64,000 bases of DNA from Nocardioides sp. SYSU D00038 (GTDB taxonomy: Bacteria; Actinomycetota; Actinomycetes; Propionibacteriales; Nocardioidaceae): positions 186,001 to 250,000 of the forward strand of contig NZ_JAFFJT010000007.1 in the NCBI RefSeq assembly GCF_016924665.1. Direction: 5' to 3'. Shown piece by piece: positions 18,351-27,100 of this stretch. The translations under genes were made by a program, and so were the position numbers. How positions within the stretch are numbered: the first letter of the stretch is position 1; the number at the start of each line of letters is the position of its first letter. Below the pieces are notes generated by a model that saw only the letters and a list, made by a program, of their open reading frames with translations, was not told where the DNA came from and did not search any database.

Positions 18351-19007
18351 TCAGCCGGACCCGCCCAGCAGGTCGGCGGCGACCCGGAGGTCGGCCACGA
18401 GAGCGGCCCGCGCCGCGTCGCGGTCGTCGGCGCGCAGCACCGCCGAGGGGTGCGCGGTCGGCACCACCCACTCCGGCGGGCGGGCCGTCTCGAAGGAGGT
18501 CGGCCAGTCCAGCACCCGGCCACGGCTCTCCCCCACCCGGAACGACGTGCCGTAGAGCGACGTTCCTGCGGTGCCGCCCAGCAGCACCACGCCCACGGGA
18601 CGGACGACGGCGAGCTCGGCCACCAGCCACGGGCCGCACGCGGCGACGTGCACCCGGCTAGGACCGCGGTGGATGCGTTGCTTGCCGCGGGTCCCGCGCC
18701 ACCGGAAGTGCTTGACCACGTTGGTGCGGAAGGTGTCGCCGGGGTCGATCCCGGCCTCGGCCAGCGCCCGGTCGAGCACCGCCCCGGCCGGGCCGACGAA
18801 GGGCTCGCCCTCCCGGTCCTCGCGGTCACCGGGCTGCTCGCCGAGCAGGAGCACCCGGGCAGCGCGGGGGCCGCGTCCCATCACCCCGTGGGTGGCGTCC
18901 GCCCAGAGCTCGCACCCCCGGCACTCCTGCACCGCGGCCCGCAGCGACCGCAGGGACGGGCGCTGCGGCACCCACGCTTGGGCGCCCGGGCGCTCGACGT
19001 CGGCCAT
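18351..19007 (-). CDS. Uracil-DNA glycosylase, UdgX type
   Basis: This 218-residue protein belongs to the UDG superfamily. Motif GEQPG is at residues 56-60. Fe-S ligand-type residues are C29, C32 and C124, with His100 in TNVVKH where family-4 enzymes carry Cys. The UdgX-specific loop, KRRIH in the M. smegmatis enzyme, reads GKQRIH here at 108-113, and H113 is the residue that in UdgX becomes covalently linked to the abasic site after uracil removal. The final HPS motif is present in TAHPSAVLR. The role is repair or tagging of uracil in DNA. It is divergent from the LLM oxidoreductase. Confidence 0.85.
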   Translation of the reverse strand: MADVERPGAQAWVPQRPSLRSLRAAVQECRGCELWADATHGVMGRGPRAARVLLLGEQPGDREDREGEPFVGPAGAVLDRALAEAGIDPGDTFRTNVVKHFRWRGTRGKQRIHRGPSRVHVAACGPWLVAELAVVRPVGVVLLGGTAGTSLYGTSFRVGESRGRVLDWPTSFETARPPEWVVPTAHPSAVLRADDRDAARAALVADLRVAADLLGGSG

Positions 19008-19064
19008 GCGGCCCCGGTACCCATGCCTGCCGCCCCGAGCAGCCGTCCCGGCGCCGACCGGAAC

Positions 19065-19078
19065 GAGAACACGTTCTA
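19065..19078. promoter_or_regulatory. KstR-like box with one mismatch
   Basis: GAGAACACGTTCTA matches the published KstR pattern TNNAACNNGTTNNA except for the first base. It lies between the divergent UdgX and LLM oxidoreductase genes, 24 bp before the latter's start. Confidence 0.4.
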
Positions 19079-19089
19079 GTCCGGCCCAC

Positions 19090-19095
19090 TAGGGT
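19090..19095 (+). promoter_or_regulatory. -10 element for leaderless LLM oxidoreductase gene
   Basis: TAGGGT ends six bases before GTG 19102, with no ribosome site. Confidence 0.6.
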
Positions 19096-19101
19096 GGTCG
19101 G

Positions 19102-19977
19102 GTGCGCTTCTCCATCAGCTCGGCGTTCCTGCCCGTCGACCAGCTCCTCGACATCGCCCGGGCGGCCGACCGGCTCGGCTACCACGCGATCGCCGTGCCC
19201 GACCACGTCCTCGACCTGGAGACGTTGGACACGCCGTACCCCTACACGCCCGACGGGTCGCGCCGCTGGGACACCGACGCCGACTGGCCCGACCCCTGGG
19301 TGCTGGCCGGGGCGATGGCAGCGGTGACGTCGCGGCTGCGGTTCTTCACCTCCGTCTACGTGCCGGCGATGCGCAGCCCGTTCCAGGTCGCGAAGTCGGT
19401 CGGCACGGCGGCCGTGCTCTCGGGCAACCGGGTCTCCCTCGGCGTCGGGATCGGCTGGTGCCGCGAGGAGTTCGACCTGCTCGGCGCCGACTTCCGCACC
19501 CGCGGCCGGCGCACCGACGAGGGCCTGGCGCTGCTCGAGGCGCTCTGGCAGCCGGGCTGGACGGAGTTCGAGGGCGAGTTCTACAGCGCGCCCCGGATGA
19601 CGATGAACCCCACACCGACCGCACCGGTGCCGGTCTACGTCGGCGGGCTGTCCGAGATCGCCTTCGCGCGCGCGGTGCGCCACGACGGCTGGATCGGCGA
19701 CATCTACTCCACCGACGAGGCGGCCGGGCACGCCGCCCGGCTGCGCGAGCTGCGCGAGGAGCACGGCCTCGAGGGCGACTTCGAGGTGATCGTCGCACTC
19801 ACCGACGCGTTCACCCCCGAGCAGTTCGCGGTCGCGGGCGAACGCGGCGTCACCGAGGTGATGACGATGCCGTGGGCCTACTACTTCGGCCTCGACGCCA
19901 CCCCGGAGCAGAAGCTCGAGGGCATGGAGCGCTTCGCCGCCGACGTCATCGAGCCCCTGCGGGTCAGCGGACGATGA
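19102..19977 (+). CDS. LLM-class F420-dependent oxidoreductase
   Basis: This 291-residue TIM-barrel protein belongs to the luciferase-like superfamily, in the subgroup that uses F420 rather than FMN. Typical segments are YHAIAVPDHV, FFTSVYVPAMRSPFQVAKSVGT, LGVGIGWCREEFDLLGADF and VPVYVGGLSE. Its reaction is a hydride transfer from F420H2 to an unknown substrate. fbiC in the same window supplies the cofactor chromophore. The GTG start follows a TAGGGT box at leaderless spacing, and a near-match KstR box lies just upstream. Its last 14 bases overlap the convergent RTX gene. Confidence 0.85.
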   Translation: MRFSISSAFLPVDQLLDIARAADRLGYHAIAVPDHVLDLETLDTPYPYTPDGSRRWDTDADWPDPWVLAGAMAAVTSRLRFFTSVYVPAMRSPFQVAKSVGTAAVLSGNRVSLGVGIGWCREEFDLLGADFRTRGRRTDEGLALLEALWQPGWTEFEGEFYSAPRMTMNPTPTAPVPVYVGGLSEIAFARAVRHDGWIGDIYSTDEAAGHAARLRELREEHGLEGDFEVIVALTDAFTPEQFAVAGERGVTEVMTMPWAYYFGLDATPEQKLEGMERFAADVIEPLRVSGR

Positions 19978-20707
19978 TGTCGTCGCAGTAGCCGATCTTG
20001 TCGAGCGGGTCGCGGCCGCCGACGTAGTAGACGACACCGGTGCGGGTCTGGCTGGCGTTGCCGCAGTAGATCTCGTCGGCGACGCCGTCGTTGGTGAGGT
20101 AGATCCGGTCGAAGCCCTCCTCGCCGAAGACGATGTCGCGGCCGGGGCCGACCTGGACGGTGTCGTCACCGGCGTCGGCGGAGACCACGTCGTCGCCGGG
20201 GCCGTCGCGCAGGGTGTCGTTGCCGTCGCCGCCGTCGAGGTTGTCGTGGCCGTCGCCGCCGTCGATCAGGTCGTTGCCCTGGCCGCCCTGCAGGCCGAGC
20301 GAGTAGCGCCGCGGACCGGTGCCGGCGCGCCAGGTCACGTCGTTGCCGGTGCCGCCGTAGATGCGGTCGTTGCCGCCGATGCCCTGGATGTTGTCGTTGC
20401 CGGCGTCACCGAAGGCGGTGTCGTTGCCGCCGCCCAGCCCGACCTTGTCGTGGCCGCCGCCGGCCCAGACGGTGTCTCGGCCGCCGCCGGACTCCACCTT
20501 GTCGCTGCCGCCCTTGGCGCGGATCTTGTCGTTGCCGGCACCGGTCTTGATCCGGTCGGCCTTGTTGGTGCCGGTGACCTTCTTGGCCGAGGCTGCGCTC
20601 GGCGCGAGGGCCAGCGCCAGCACGGTCACGACGAGCGCGAGCAGGCGCACGGGGCCGGGGCGGGAACGGCGGGGGCGGGGCGTGGTGGGGGAAGTCGTGG
20701 GGGGCAT
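19964..20707 (-). CDS. Secreted calcium-binding RTX-repeat protein (copy A)
   Basis: This 247-residue protein has a Tat/Sec-like N terminus (Arg- and Pro-rich start, then LLALVVTVLALALAPSAASA) and a probable signal cleavage after ASA near residue 40. The mature part consists of about a dozen nonapeptide-type repeats such as GGGNDTAFGDAGNDNIQG, which form a calcium-bound beta roll. The C terminus has two Cys that may form a disulfide. It is a close relative of the adjacent copy B and has the same length. Function is unknown: no catalytic domain is attached, so a structural or adhesive role outside the cell is only a guess. Confidence 0.8.
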   Translation of the reverse strand: MPPTTSPTTPRPRRSRPGPVRLLALVVTVLALALAPSAASAKKVTGTNKADRIKTGAGNDKIRAKGGSDKVESGGGRDTVWAGGGHDKVGLGGGNDTAFGDAGNDNIQGIGGNDRIYGGTGNDVTWRAGTGPRRYSLGLQGGQGNDLIDGGDGHDNLDGGDGNDTLRDGPGDDVVSADAGDDTVQVGPGRDIVFGEEGFDRIYLTNDGVADEIYCGNASQTRTGVVYYVGGRDPLDKIGYCDDIIVR

Positions 20708-20714
20708 GCCCGCC

Positions 20715-20720
20715 AGCCTA
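20715..20720 (-). promoter_or_regulatory. -10 element for RTX copy A
   Basis: On the minus strand TAGGCT lies seven bases before the ATG at 20707. Confidence 0.5.
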
Positions 20721-20733
20721 GGTCAGCGCGGAC

Positions 20734-21477
20734 TCAGGAGACAGGCGTTGCGGGCCACGGCGTGAAGTGGGTGACGGGGACGCCGCAGTTGGTGACCCGG
20801 TCGAGCGGGTCCTGGCGGCCCTGGTAGCGCAGGACCCGGGTGCCGCTCTCCCCGCAGTAGATGATGTCGCGGACGCCGTCGGCGTAGGCGTAGACGACCG
20901 AGCCGCCCTCCTCGCCGTAGACGATGTCGCGGCCGGGGCCGAGGTAGATCGTGTCGACGCCGTAGCCGCCCTTGACCACGTCATCGCCCGGCCCGTCGAC
21001 GAGACGGTCGGCCCCGTCGGACGTGCCGTCGCCGCCGATGAGGTAGTCGTTGCCCGCGCCGCCGTCGACGAAGTCGGCGCCGGCCCCGCCCTGGAGACCG
21101 TTGGTGTAGTAGTTCGCTCCGGGGCGGCCGTTCTTGCGGTCGACCTTCGCGTCGTTGCCCGGCCCGCCGTAGACCCGGTCGCTGCCGCCGAGGCCGCGGA
21201 GGTAGTCCGAACCCGTCTCGCCGTGGAGCACGTCGTTGCCCTCGCCACCGCCGACGGTGTCGTTGCCGGTGCCGCCGTAGACGGTGTCGTTGCCCTGGCC
21301 CGCCTCGACCGAGTCGCTGCCGGCCCAGCCCCGGATCAGGTCGTGACCGGTGCCACCACGCAGGTTGTCGGCCCGGCTGGTACCGATGACGGTGGCGCCG
21401 AGGGCGGCAGGCACGGCCGCGGCGAGGAGGGCGGCGGCGGCCAGCGGGCCGGCGATGAGAGCGGTTCGGCGGGACAT
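20734..21477 (-). CDS. Secreted calcium-binding RTX-repeat protein (copy B)
   Basis: This 247-residue protein is parallel to copy A and 26 bp upstream of it. The signal peptide runs through LIAGPLAAAALLAAAVPAALG. The repeats include GGTGNDTVGGGEGNDVLHG. The C-terminal module DIIYCGESG...DPLDRVTNCG corresponds to EIYCGNAS...DPLDKIGYCD in copy A. The shared C-terminal Cys pair and equal length indicate tandem duplication followed by divergence. Each has its own leaderless-type promoter. Function is unknown. Confidence 0.8.
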   Translation of the reverse strand: MSRRTALIAGPLAAAALLAAAVPAALGATVIGTSRADNLRGGTGHDLIRGWAGSDSVEAGQGNDTVYGGTGNDTVGGGEGNDVLHGETGSDYLRGLGGSDRVYGGPGNDAKVDRKNGRPGANYYTNGLQGGAGADFVDGGAGNDYLIGGDGTSDGADRLVDGPGDDVVKGGYGVDTIYLGPGRDIVYGEEGGSVVYAYADGVRDIIYCGESGTRVLRYQGRQDPLDRVTNCGVPVTHFTPWPATPVS

Positions 21478-21483
21478 GTCTTT

Positions 21484-21489
21484 ACCCTA
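21484..21489 (-). promoter_or_regulatory. -10 element for RTX copy B
   Basis: Minus-strand TAGGGT lies exactly six bases before the ATG at 21477. Confidence 0.6.
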
Positions 21490-21534
21490 GGTGAGCCTCG
21501 CGTGCGTCGCAGGGGTTCGGACGATCCAGGGCGT

Positions 21535-21540
21535 TAGGTT
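21535..21540 (+). promoter_or_regulatory. -10 element for the GT61 gene
   Basis: TAGGTT lies exactly six bases before ATG 21547. It is divergent to the RTX copy B promoter about 45 bp away. Confidence 0.6.
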
Positions 21541-21546
21541 CGGCAC

Positions 21547-22551
21547 ATGCAGCCGCACGAGGCCTGGGCGGTGCCCGACTTCCCCAGCCCGCCCCTCGAC
21601 GAGCCCACGCTCGAGGTCGTCGACGGCGCCTTCCTCAGCCGCCTCGCCCACGGCTCGCTGCGCACCTTCGGGCAGCCGAGCCGCTGGATCCGAGGGGCGG
21701 TGCACGACGCCGAGGGCGCGCTGGTGGTGGCGTCGCAGAAGATCGGCGGCACCAACGGGCACGCCTGGGTGCCGGCCGACCCCGGGTCGGTCCGGGTGTC
21801 CCCGGACGCGCGGCTGCTGCCGGGACGCTGGCTCTACGGCGGCCACTGGATCCAGCACTTCGGGCACTTCGTCGTCGAGACGCTCACGACGCTGTGGCCC
21901 GACGAGCCGGACGTCCAGGGGCTGGTCTTCCACAAGTACCTGCGCCGACCGGTGGTGCAGGAGCCCTGGATGCTGCGACTGCTCGAGCTCGCCGGCCGGG
22001 GTGGGCTGCCGATCGAGGTGGTGGGAAAGGCCAAGCCGCTACGCGTGGAGCGGCTGGTGGTGCCGAGCCGGGCGGTGGTGGCCAACGGCTGGGCGCACCC
22101 GCAGGCCCGCCAGGTCTGGGAGCGCATCGCGGCGCCGTTCCGCAGCCCGACGCCACCCACCCGGCGGGTGTGGCTCTCGCGCACCGAGTTCAACCGCCAC
22201 AAGCGCCGCACCGGGCGCGAGGTGCGCACCAGCCCGGAGCGCGACCGCGAGCTCGACGCGGCGTTCGCCGCGGTCGGCTACGAGGTGGTGGCACCGGAGT
22301 CGCTGCACGTCGACGACCAGGTGCGGCTGGCCGCCGGCGCGGCGGTGCTCGCCGGCACGTCGGGGTCGGCCCTGCACCTCAGCGCCTTCGCACCGGCCGG
22401 CAGCGCCGTCGTGGAGGTCGGCGACCAACGCAACCCCCACGCGCCGCTCGGGCTGCAGCGCGTGATCGACCACCTCTGCGAGCACCCGCACGCGTTCCTG
22501 CCGGCCGCGGCGACGCCCGACGACGTCGGGCGGCTGTTGGCCGGCACCTGA
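21547..22551 (+). CDS. Glycosyltransferase family 61 (DUF563) protein
   Basis: This 334-residue protein is of the DUF563/GT61 type. The signature YGGHWIQHFGHFVVET is near residue 100. Later segments include RRVWLSRTEFNRHKRRTGRE, an invariant Glu in a VVAPESLHVDDQVRLAAGA-like block, and LHLSAFAPAG near the end. GT61 members transfer xylose or GlcNAc to glycans in plants; bacterial members are mostly uncharacterised and often act in surface polysaccharide synthesis. No signal peptide or membrane anchor is visible, so a cytoplasmic location is likely. It stands alone between two secreted RTX genes and a small HVA1 gene. Confidence 0.75.
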   Translation: MQPHEAWAVPDFPSPPLDEPTLEVVDGAFLSRLAHGSLRTFGQPSRWIRGAVHDAEGALVVASQKIGGTNGHAWVPADPGSVRVSPDARLLPGRWLYGGHWIQHFGHFVVETLTTLWPDEPDVQGLVFHKYLRRPVVQEPWMLRLLELAGRGGLPIEVVGKAKPLRVERLVVPSRAVVANGWAHPQARQVWERIAAPFRSPTPPTRRVWLSRTEFNRHKRRTGREVRTSPERDRELDAAFAAVGYEVVAPESLHVDDQVRLAAGAAVLAGTSGSALHLSAFAPAGSAVVEVGDQRNPHAPLGLQRVIDHLCEHPHAFLPAAATPDDVGRLLAGT

Positions 22552-22553
22552 GG

Positions 22554-22751
22554 TCACACCTTCTTCAGGCTCGACTCCTTGTGGGCCGCGCGCGCCCCGG
22601 TCTTGCCCGACTCGACGATCCAGTACGGCTCGTCCTCGCTGGCGTTGAACTGCTGCTTCTCGAACTGGAACGGCTTGGTGCGCCGCTCCACCGTCCTACC
22701 GGTCGTGGTGCCCTGCGAGGTCTCCCAGCGCACGCTCTCTCCCTTGCGCAC
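22554..22751 (-). CDS. DUF2945 / hypervirulence-associated (HVA1, TUDOR-like) small protein
   Basis: This 65-residue protein begins at GTG 22751, preceded by gaggagg six bases upstream. VRKGESVRW at the N terminus and the ASEDEPYWIVESGKTGARAAHK block match the DUF2945 family, a small SH3/TUDOR-like domain of unknown role. The family name comes from a fungal hypervirulence factor. Its start lies one base after the stop of the 57-codon gene upstream, so the two form a tight pair. Longer upstream reading would run into that gene in another frame and is rejected. Confidence 0.7.
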   Translation of the reverse strand: MRKGESVRWETSQGTTTGRTVERRTKPFQFEKQQFNASEDEPYWIVESGKTGARAAHKESSLKKV

Positions 22752-22752
22752 C

Positions 22753-22926
22753 TCAGGCCTCCTCGGCCGTGCCGGGCTGGACGTCGGGTTGCGGCTCACC
22801 GTCCGGCTCGATCTGCGGGTGGACGGCCGGCTCCGGCTCGCCGGGCCGGTGCGGCGGCTCCTCCCCCGGCTGCACGAGGGGCTTGGTCTGCGGGTCGTCG
22901 TCCGGTCGCACGGGCGTCGTCGTCAT
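22753..22926 (-). CDS. Small Pro/Glu-rich hypothetical protein (57 aa)
   Basis: A complete small frame from ATG 22926 to TGA 22753, beginning MTTTPVRPDDDPQTKP and ending in a PGTAEEA tail. It is about one quarter proline, acidic overall, with repeated P-x-E-P spacing and no membrane segment, so it is probably disordered. TAACGC six bases upstream of the ATG could be a degenerate leaderless -10. Coupling to the HVA1 gene (one-base gap) supports its reality. No family is recognised. Confidence 0.5.
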   Translation of the reverse strand: MTTTPVRPDDDPQTKPLVQPGEEPPHRPGEPEPAVHPQIEPDGEPQPDVQPGTAEEA

Positions 22927-22935
22927 GGTGCTGCG

Positions 22936-24084
22936 TTACCCGGGTCCGGACTCCTCGATCCGCTCCCAGGTCTGCTCGGTGCGGGCCACGAGGTCGTCGA
23001 CGACGTGCTCGAGGGTGCCGCTGCGCTCGTACGCCGCACGCTGCCGGGCGGCGCCGCCACCGCCGGCGAGCAGCCGGTCGACGCCCGACCTCACCAGGTC
23101 GAGGTCGCCGGCCTCGACCAGGGCCGGCTCGACGTGCGCCACCAGCGCGGCGACCACCTCGGCGGCCGGCGCCGGCCGGCGGGTGACCGGGTGGGCCAGG
23201 GTCGAGGCGAGGCCGTGCCGCGAGGCCCGCCAGTGCGCGGCCCGCAGCAGCTCGGGACGCCAGCCCTCGACGCGCGGGTCCGGCGCGGCGGCCGCCCGCT
23301 CGACCAGGCCGCGCACCAGGGCCGCGACCAGGCAGGCGTGCTCGACGTCGGTGGCCACGTCGCAGACCCGCACCTCGACCGTCGGGTGCGCCTCCGACAG
23401 CCGGGCGTCGAAGTAGAGCATCCCCGTGTCGAGGGCCGCACCGAGGCCGATCAGCTCGTCGGCGAGCTCGCGGTAGGCCGCGACCGAGCCGACCGGCGAC
23501 AGTGGCCCGGCGCTCGGCCACCGGCCCCAGAGCTGGGCGCGCCACGACGCGTGGCCGGTGTCGAGGCCGTCGGCGTACGGCGAGTTCGACGACATCGCCA
23601 GCAGCACGGGGAGCCAGGGACCGATCCGGTCGAGCACGACCACGCCCTCGTCGTCGGACTCCACCGCGACGTGCACGTGCATGCCGCACGTGCCACCGCT
23701 GCTGGCCACCGCGCCGAAGGTGTCGCTCATGGTCTGGTAGCGCTGGTCGCGGCTGACCCGCACCGCGGTCGTCGCCAGCGGCGAGGTGCCGGAGGCCACC
23801 GCGGCCAGGCCGGCGCGCCGGGCGGCGGTGCCGGCGGTGCGGCGCGCGGCGACGAGCTGGGTGCGGATGTCGGCCAGGTCGGTGGCCGGGTCGGTGCGGG
23901 TCTCGAGCTGGTGGCGGAACAGCTCGCGGTCGACGTCGTCGGCCGCCGTGCCCCGGCCGGACGTGCCACCCGACGCCTCGTCGCGCAGGATTTTGAGCAC
24001 CTCGGCCGCCCGGTGGGCCGGCTCCCGGGTGTCGGGATCGACGAGGAGCAGCTCCTCCTCGACACCCACCGTGCGGACCGTCAT
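22936..24084 (-). CDS. Carboxylate-amine ligase, YbdK-type (glutamate--cysteine ligase 2 family)
   Basis: This 382-residue protein has the GCS2 family start MTVRTVGVEEELLLVDP, where the acidic VEEE cluster binds metal-ATP. CGMHVHVAV is another conserved metal/substrate motif, and LSEAHPTVEVRVCD follows. These ligases join the glutamate gamma-carboxyl to an amine such as cysteine; actinobacterial members may act on other amines. ATG 24084 is chosen because the conserved N terminus begins there. The two small genes lie directly downstream on the same strand, 9 bp away. Confidence 0.85.
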   Translation of the reverse strand: MTVRTVGVEEELLLVDPDTREPAHRAAEVLKILRDEASGGTSGRGTAADDVDRELFRHQLETRTDPATDLADIRTQLVAARRTAGTAARRAGLAAVASGTSPLATTAVRVSRDQRYQTMSDTFGAVASSGGTCGMHVHVAVESDDEGVVVLDRIGPWLPVLLAMSSNSPYADGLDTGHASWRAQLWGRWPSAGPLSPVGSVAAYRELADELIGLGAALDTGMLYFDARLSEAHPTVEVRVCDVATDVEHACLVAALVRGLVERAAAAPDPRVEGWRPELLRAAHWRASRHGLASTLAHPVTRRPAPAAEVVAALVAHVEPALVEAGDLDLVRSGVDRLLAGGGGAARQRAAYERSGTLEHVVDDLVARTEQTWERIEESGPG

Positions 24085-24112
24085 GGGCAGCAGTACCCCG
24101 GTCGGGGGCCGG

Positions 24113-27100
24113 TCACGCCGGGTGCTGGTCGCGCTCGCGCACCGAGGCCAGCGAGCACCACACGGTCTTGCCGCTCTCGGCGGCGTGGGTGCCCCAGTCG
24201 TCGGCAAGCGCCTCGACGATGTTCAGGCCGCGGCCGTGCTCGTCGTCGTCGTCGGGACGACGCCGCCGCGGCCGCAGCACCGCACGGTCGCGCACCTCGA
24301 CCTGCACCCGGCCGTCGTTGGCCCGCACGGCCAGGTCGATCGGCGGGCGCGCGTGCACCAGCGCGTTGGTCACCAGCTCGCTGGTGACCAGCACGACGTC
24401 GTCGACGACCGACGGCCCGATCCCCCACTCCCGCAGCTGCCGGCCCACCGCCTGGCGGGCCGTCCCGGGCGCCGTTCCGGCGTGGTTGAGCCGCAGCTCC
24501 ATCACCCGGTCGCGGTCGGGCCGCACCCGCAGCAGCACCAGCGCGATGTCGTCGTCCGCGTCGTCGCCCACCAGCGCGCCCACCAGCTCCTCGGGCAGCC
24601 CCGCGAACGGCCGGTCGCGCCGTGCACCCAGCTCGCGGGAGAGCGCGTCGATGCCGTCCATCAGGTCGGTGCCGCGCCGCTCGACCAACCCGTCGGTGTA
24701 GAGGGCCACGGTGTCGCCGACCGACAGCTCCACGGTCGCGGCCTCGACGCCGTAGAAACCCGCGCCGAGCGGCGGGCCGGTCACGTCGGTGCTGAACGCC
24801 AGCGGCGAGCCGGCGCGGGGCACGACCAGGGGCGGCAGGTGGCCGGCGTTGGCGTAGGTGAGGGTGCGGGTGGCGGCGTCGAAGATGGCGTAGACGCAGG
24901 TGACGATCTCGTCGCGAGCGACGTCCTGCACCAGGTGGTCGAGGTGCTCGAGGACCTCGGCGGGCGGCAGGTCGAGCGTCGCGTAGGCGCGGACGGCGGC
25001 CTTGAGTTGGCCCATCACCGCGGCGGCCCGGATCCCCCGCCCCATCACGTCGCCGATCACGAACGCCGTGCGCCCGGCGCCGAGGTCGATGACGTCGTAC
25101 CAGTCGCCGCCGACCTGGGTGCCCTCGACGCCGGCGCGGTAGGTGGCGGCGACGTCGAGCGGGTCGACGACGAAGTCACTGGCCGGCAGCAGGCTCGCCT
25201 GGAGGCCGTGGGCCACCTGGCGCTCGGTCTCGGCCGCGACCAACCGTTCCTGGGTGGCCCGCTGCTCGGTGACGTCCTGGAACGAGCCGCGCAGCACGCG
25301 GGCCTCGTCGGCGTCGGTGCGCACCTCGCCGCGCACGTGGAAGATGCGCTGGTCGCCCGAGGGCAGCACGATCCGGGTCTCGTACTCGAGGACCTGCCCG
25401 GGCACGGCGCGGGCCAGCTCGCCGCGTACCCGGTCGAGGTCGTCGGGGTGCACCCGCGACTCCACCACCTCGGTGGCGCCGAGCCGCTCGATCTCCTCGA
25501 CGGTCAGCTCGAGCATCTCCAGGAAGGTGCGCGACGCGACCAGGGTGTCGTCGTCGGCGTTGATCTCCCAGCTGCCGACCCGGGCCAGGCGCTGCGCCTG
25601 GTCGAGCAGCTCCTGCGACTGCTCCACGGCCTCGCGGGCGCGCTGCTCGCGGTCGAGGGCGAGCGTGACCCGCACCCGGGCGAGCAGCTCGCGGCCCGAG
25701 AACGGCTTGACGAGGTAGTCGTCCGCGCCGGCCTCGAGGCCCTCGATCATGCCCTCCTCGCCCGCGCGGGCCGAGAGCATGATCACGGGGACAGCGGCCA
25801 GCCCCGGGTCGCGCCGCATCCGCTGGAGCAGGCCGAACCCGTCGAGCCGGGGCATCATCACGTCGGTGACGACCAGGTCGGGCTGCTCGCGGGCCATCTG
25901 CTCGAGCGCCGCGACGCCGTCCTCGGCGACGACGACATCGACCTCGCGGTCGAGGGTGTCGGCGATGTAGCGACGCATGTCACCGTTGTCGTCGACCACC
26001 AGCACCCGCGGCCGGCCGTCGCGCTCCGGCGGCGGCTCGGCCAGCGCGGGGTCGTCGTCGAGCCAGCTCAGCGACTGGGCGACCAGCTGGCGGGTCTGGC
26101 CGTCCTGGGTGACCGGGGTCAGCGGTGCGTCGTCCTCGACGAGCTGGTCGGCCGGCAGGTGCCCGGGGCCGACCGGCACGCGCACGACGAACGTCGTACC
26201 CTCCTCGACCCGGCTCGTCACGTCGATGGTGCCGCCGTGGGCCTGGACCAGCTCGGCGACCAGCGCCAGCCCGATGCCCGAGCCCTCGTGGGTGCGGCTC
26301 CGGGTGCCGGCGACCCGGTGGAAGCGTTCGAAGAGGTGGGGCAGCTCGGCCTCGGGGATGCCTGCGCCGGTGTCGGAGACGGTCAGCACGACCTGGTCGT
26401 CCTCGGCTCCCACCCCCACCTCGATCCGGCCCTCGAAGGTGAACTTGAAGGCGTTGGAGAGCAGGTTGAGCACGATCTTGGCCCACTGGTCGCGGTCGAC
26501 CCAGGCCCAGGCGTCGGAGCACTGGACGTCGAACGCGAGCCCGGACCCCTGGGCCGCGGAGTCGAACATCGCCGCGAGCTCGTTGGTGAGCGCGCACAGG
26601 TCGGTGTGGCGGTACTCCGCCCGGGCCTGCCCCGACTCGAGCCGGGAGAAGTCGAGCAGGGTGTTGACCAGCTGGAGCATCCGCTGGCCGTTGCGCACGA
26701 TCGTCGAGACCCGCTCGTGCTGGCGGGGCGGCAGCGGGTCGTCGCCGCTGGCCAGCGCGTCCTCGGCCGGGGCCAGGAGGAGGGTCAGCGGGGTGCGCAG
26801 CTCGTGGCTGACGTTGGCGAAGAAGTCCGACTTGGCCCGGTCGAGCTCGGCCAGCCGCTCGGCGCGCTGCTTCTCCTCCTCGATCGCGAGCGCGTCGGAG
26901 ATGGCGGCCGAGATGTGGCTGGCGACCAGGCCGACGAAGTCGGTGTAGGTGGGCTCGAACGGCCGGTAGCGGTTGACCGCCACCATCAGGAAGCCGTGCG
27001 GGTGGTCGTGGGTGGGCTGCAGCAGCGGGACGAGGTAGAGCTCCTCGGGCTCGCCCGGCCAGGCCCCCTTGGGCAGCGCGCCGAACCGCCCCTCCGGGCG

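Noticed and set aside
20246..21537. Plus-strand open frames opposite the two RTX genes
   Set aside because: Val/Ala-rich repetitive shadows caused by the regular codon pattern of the RTX repeats.
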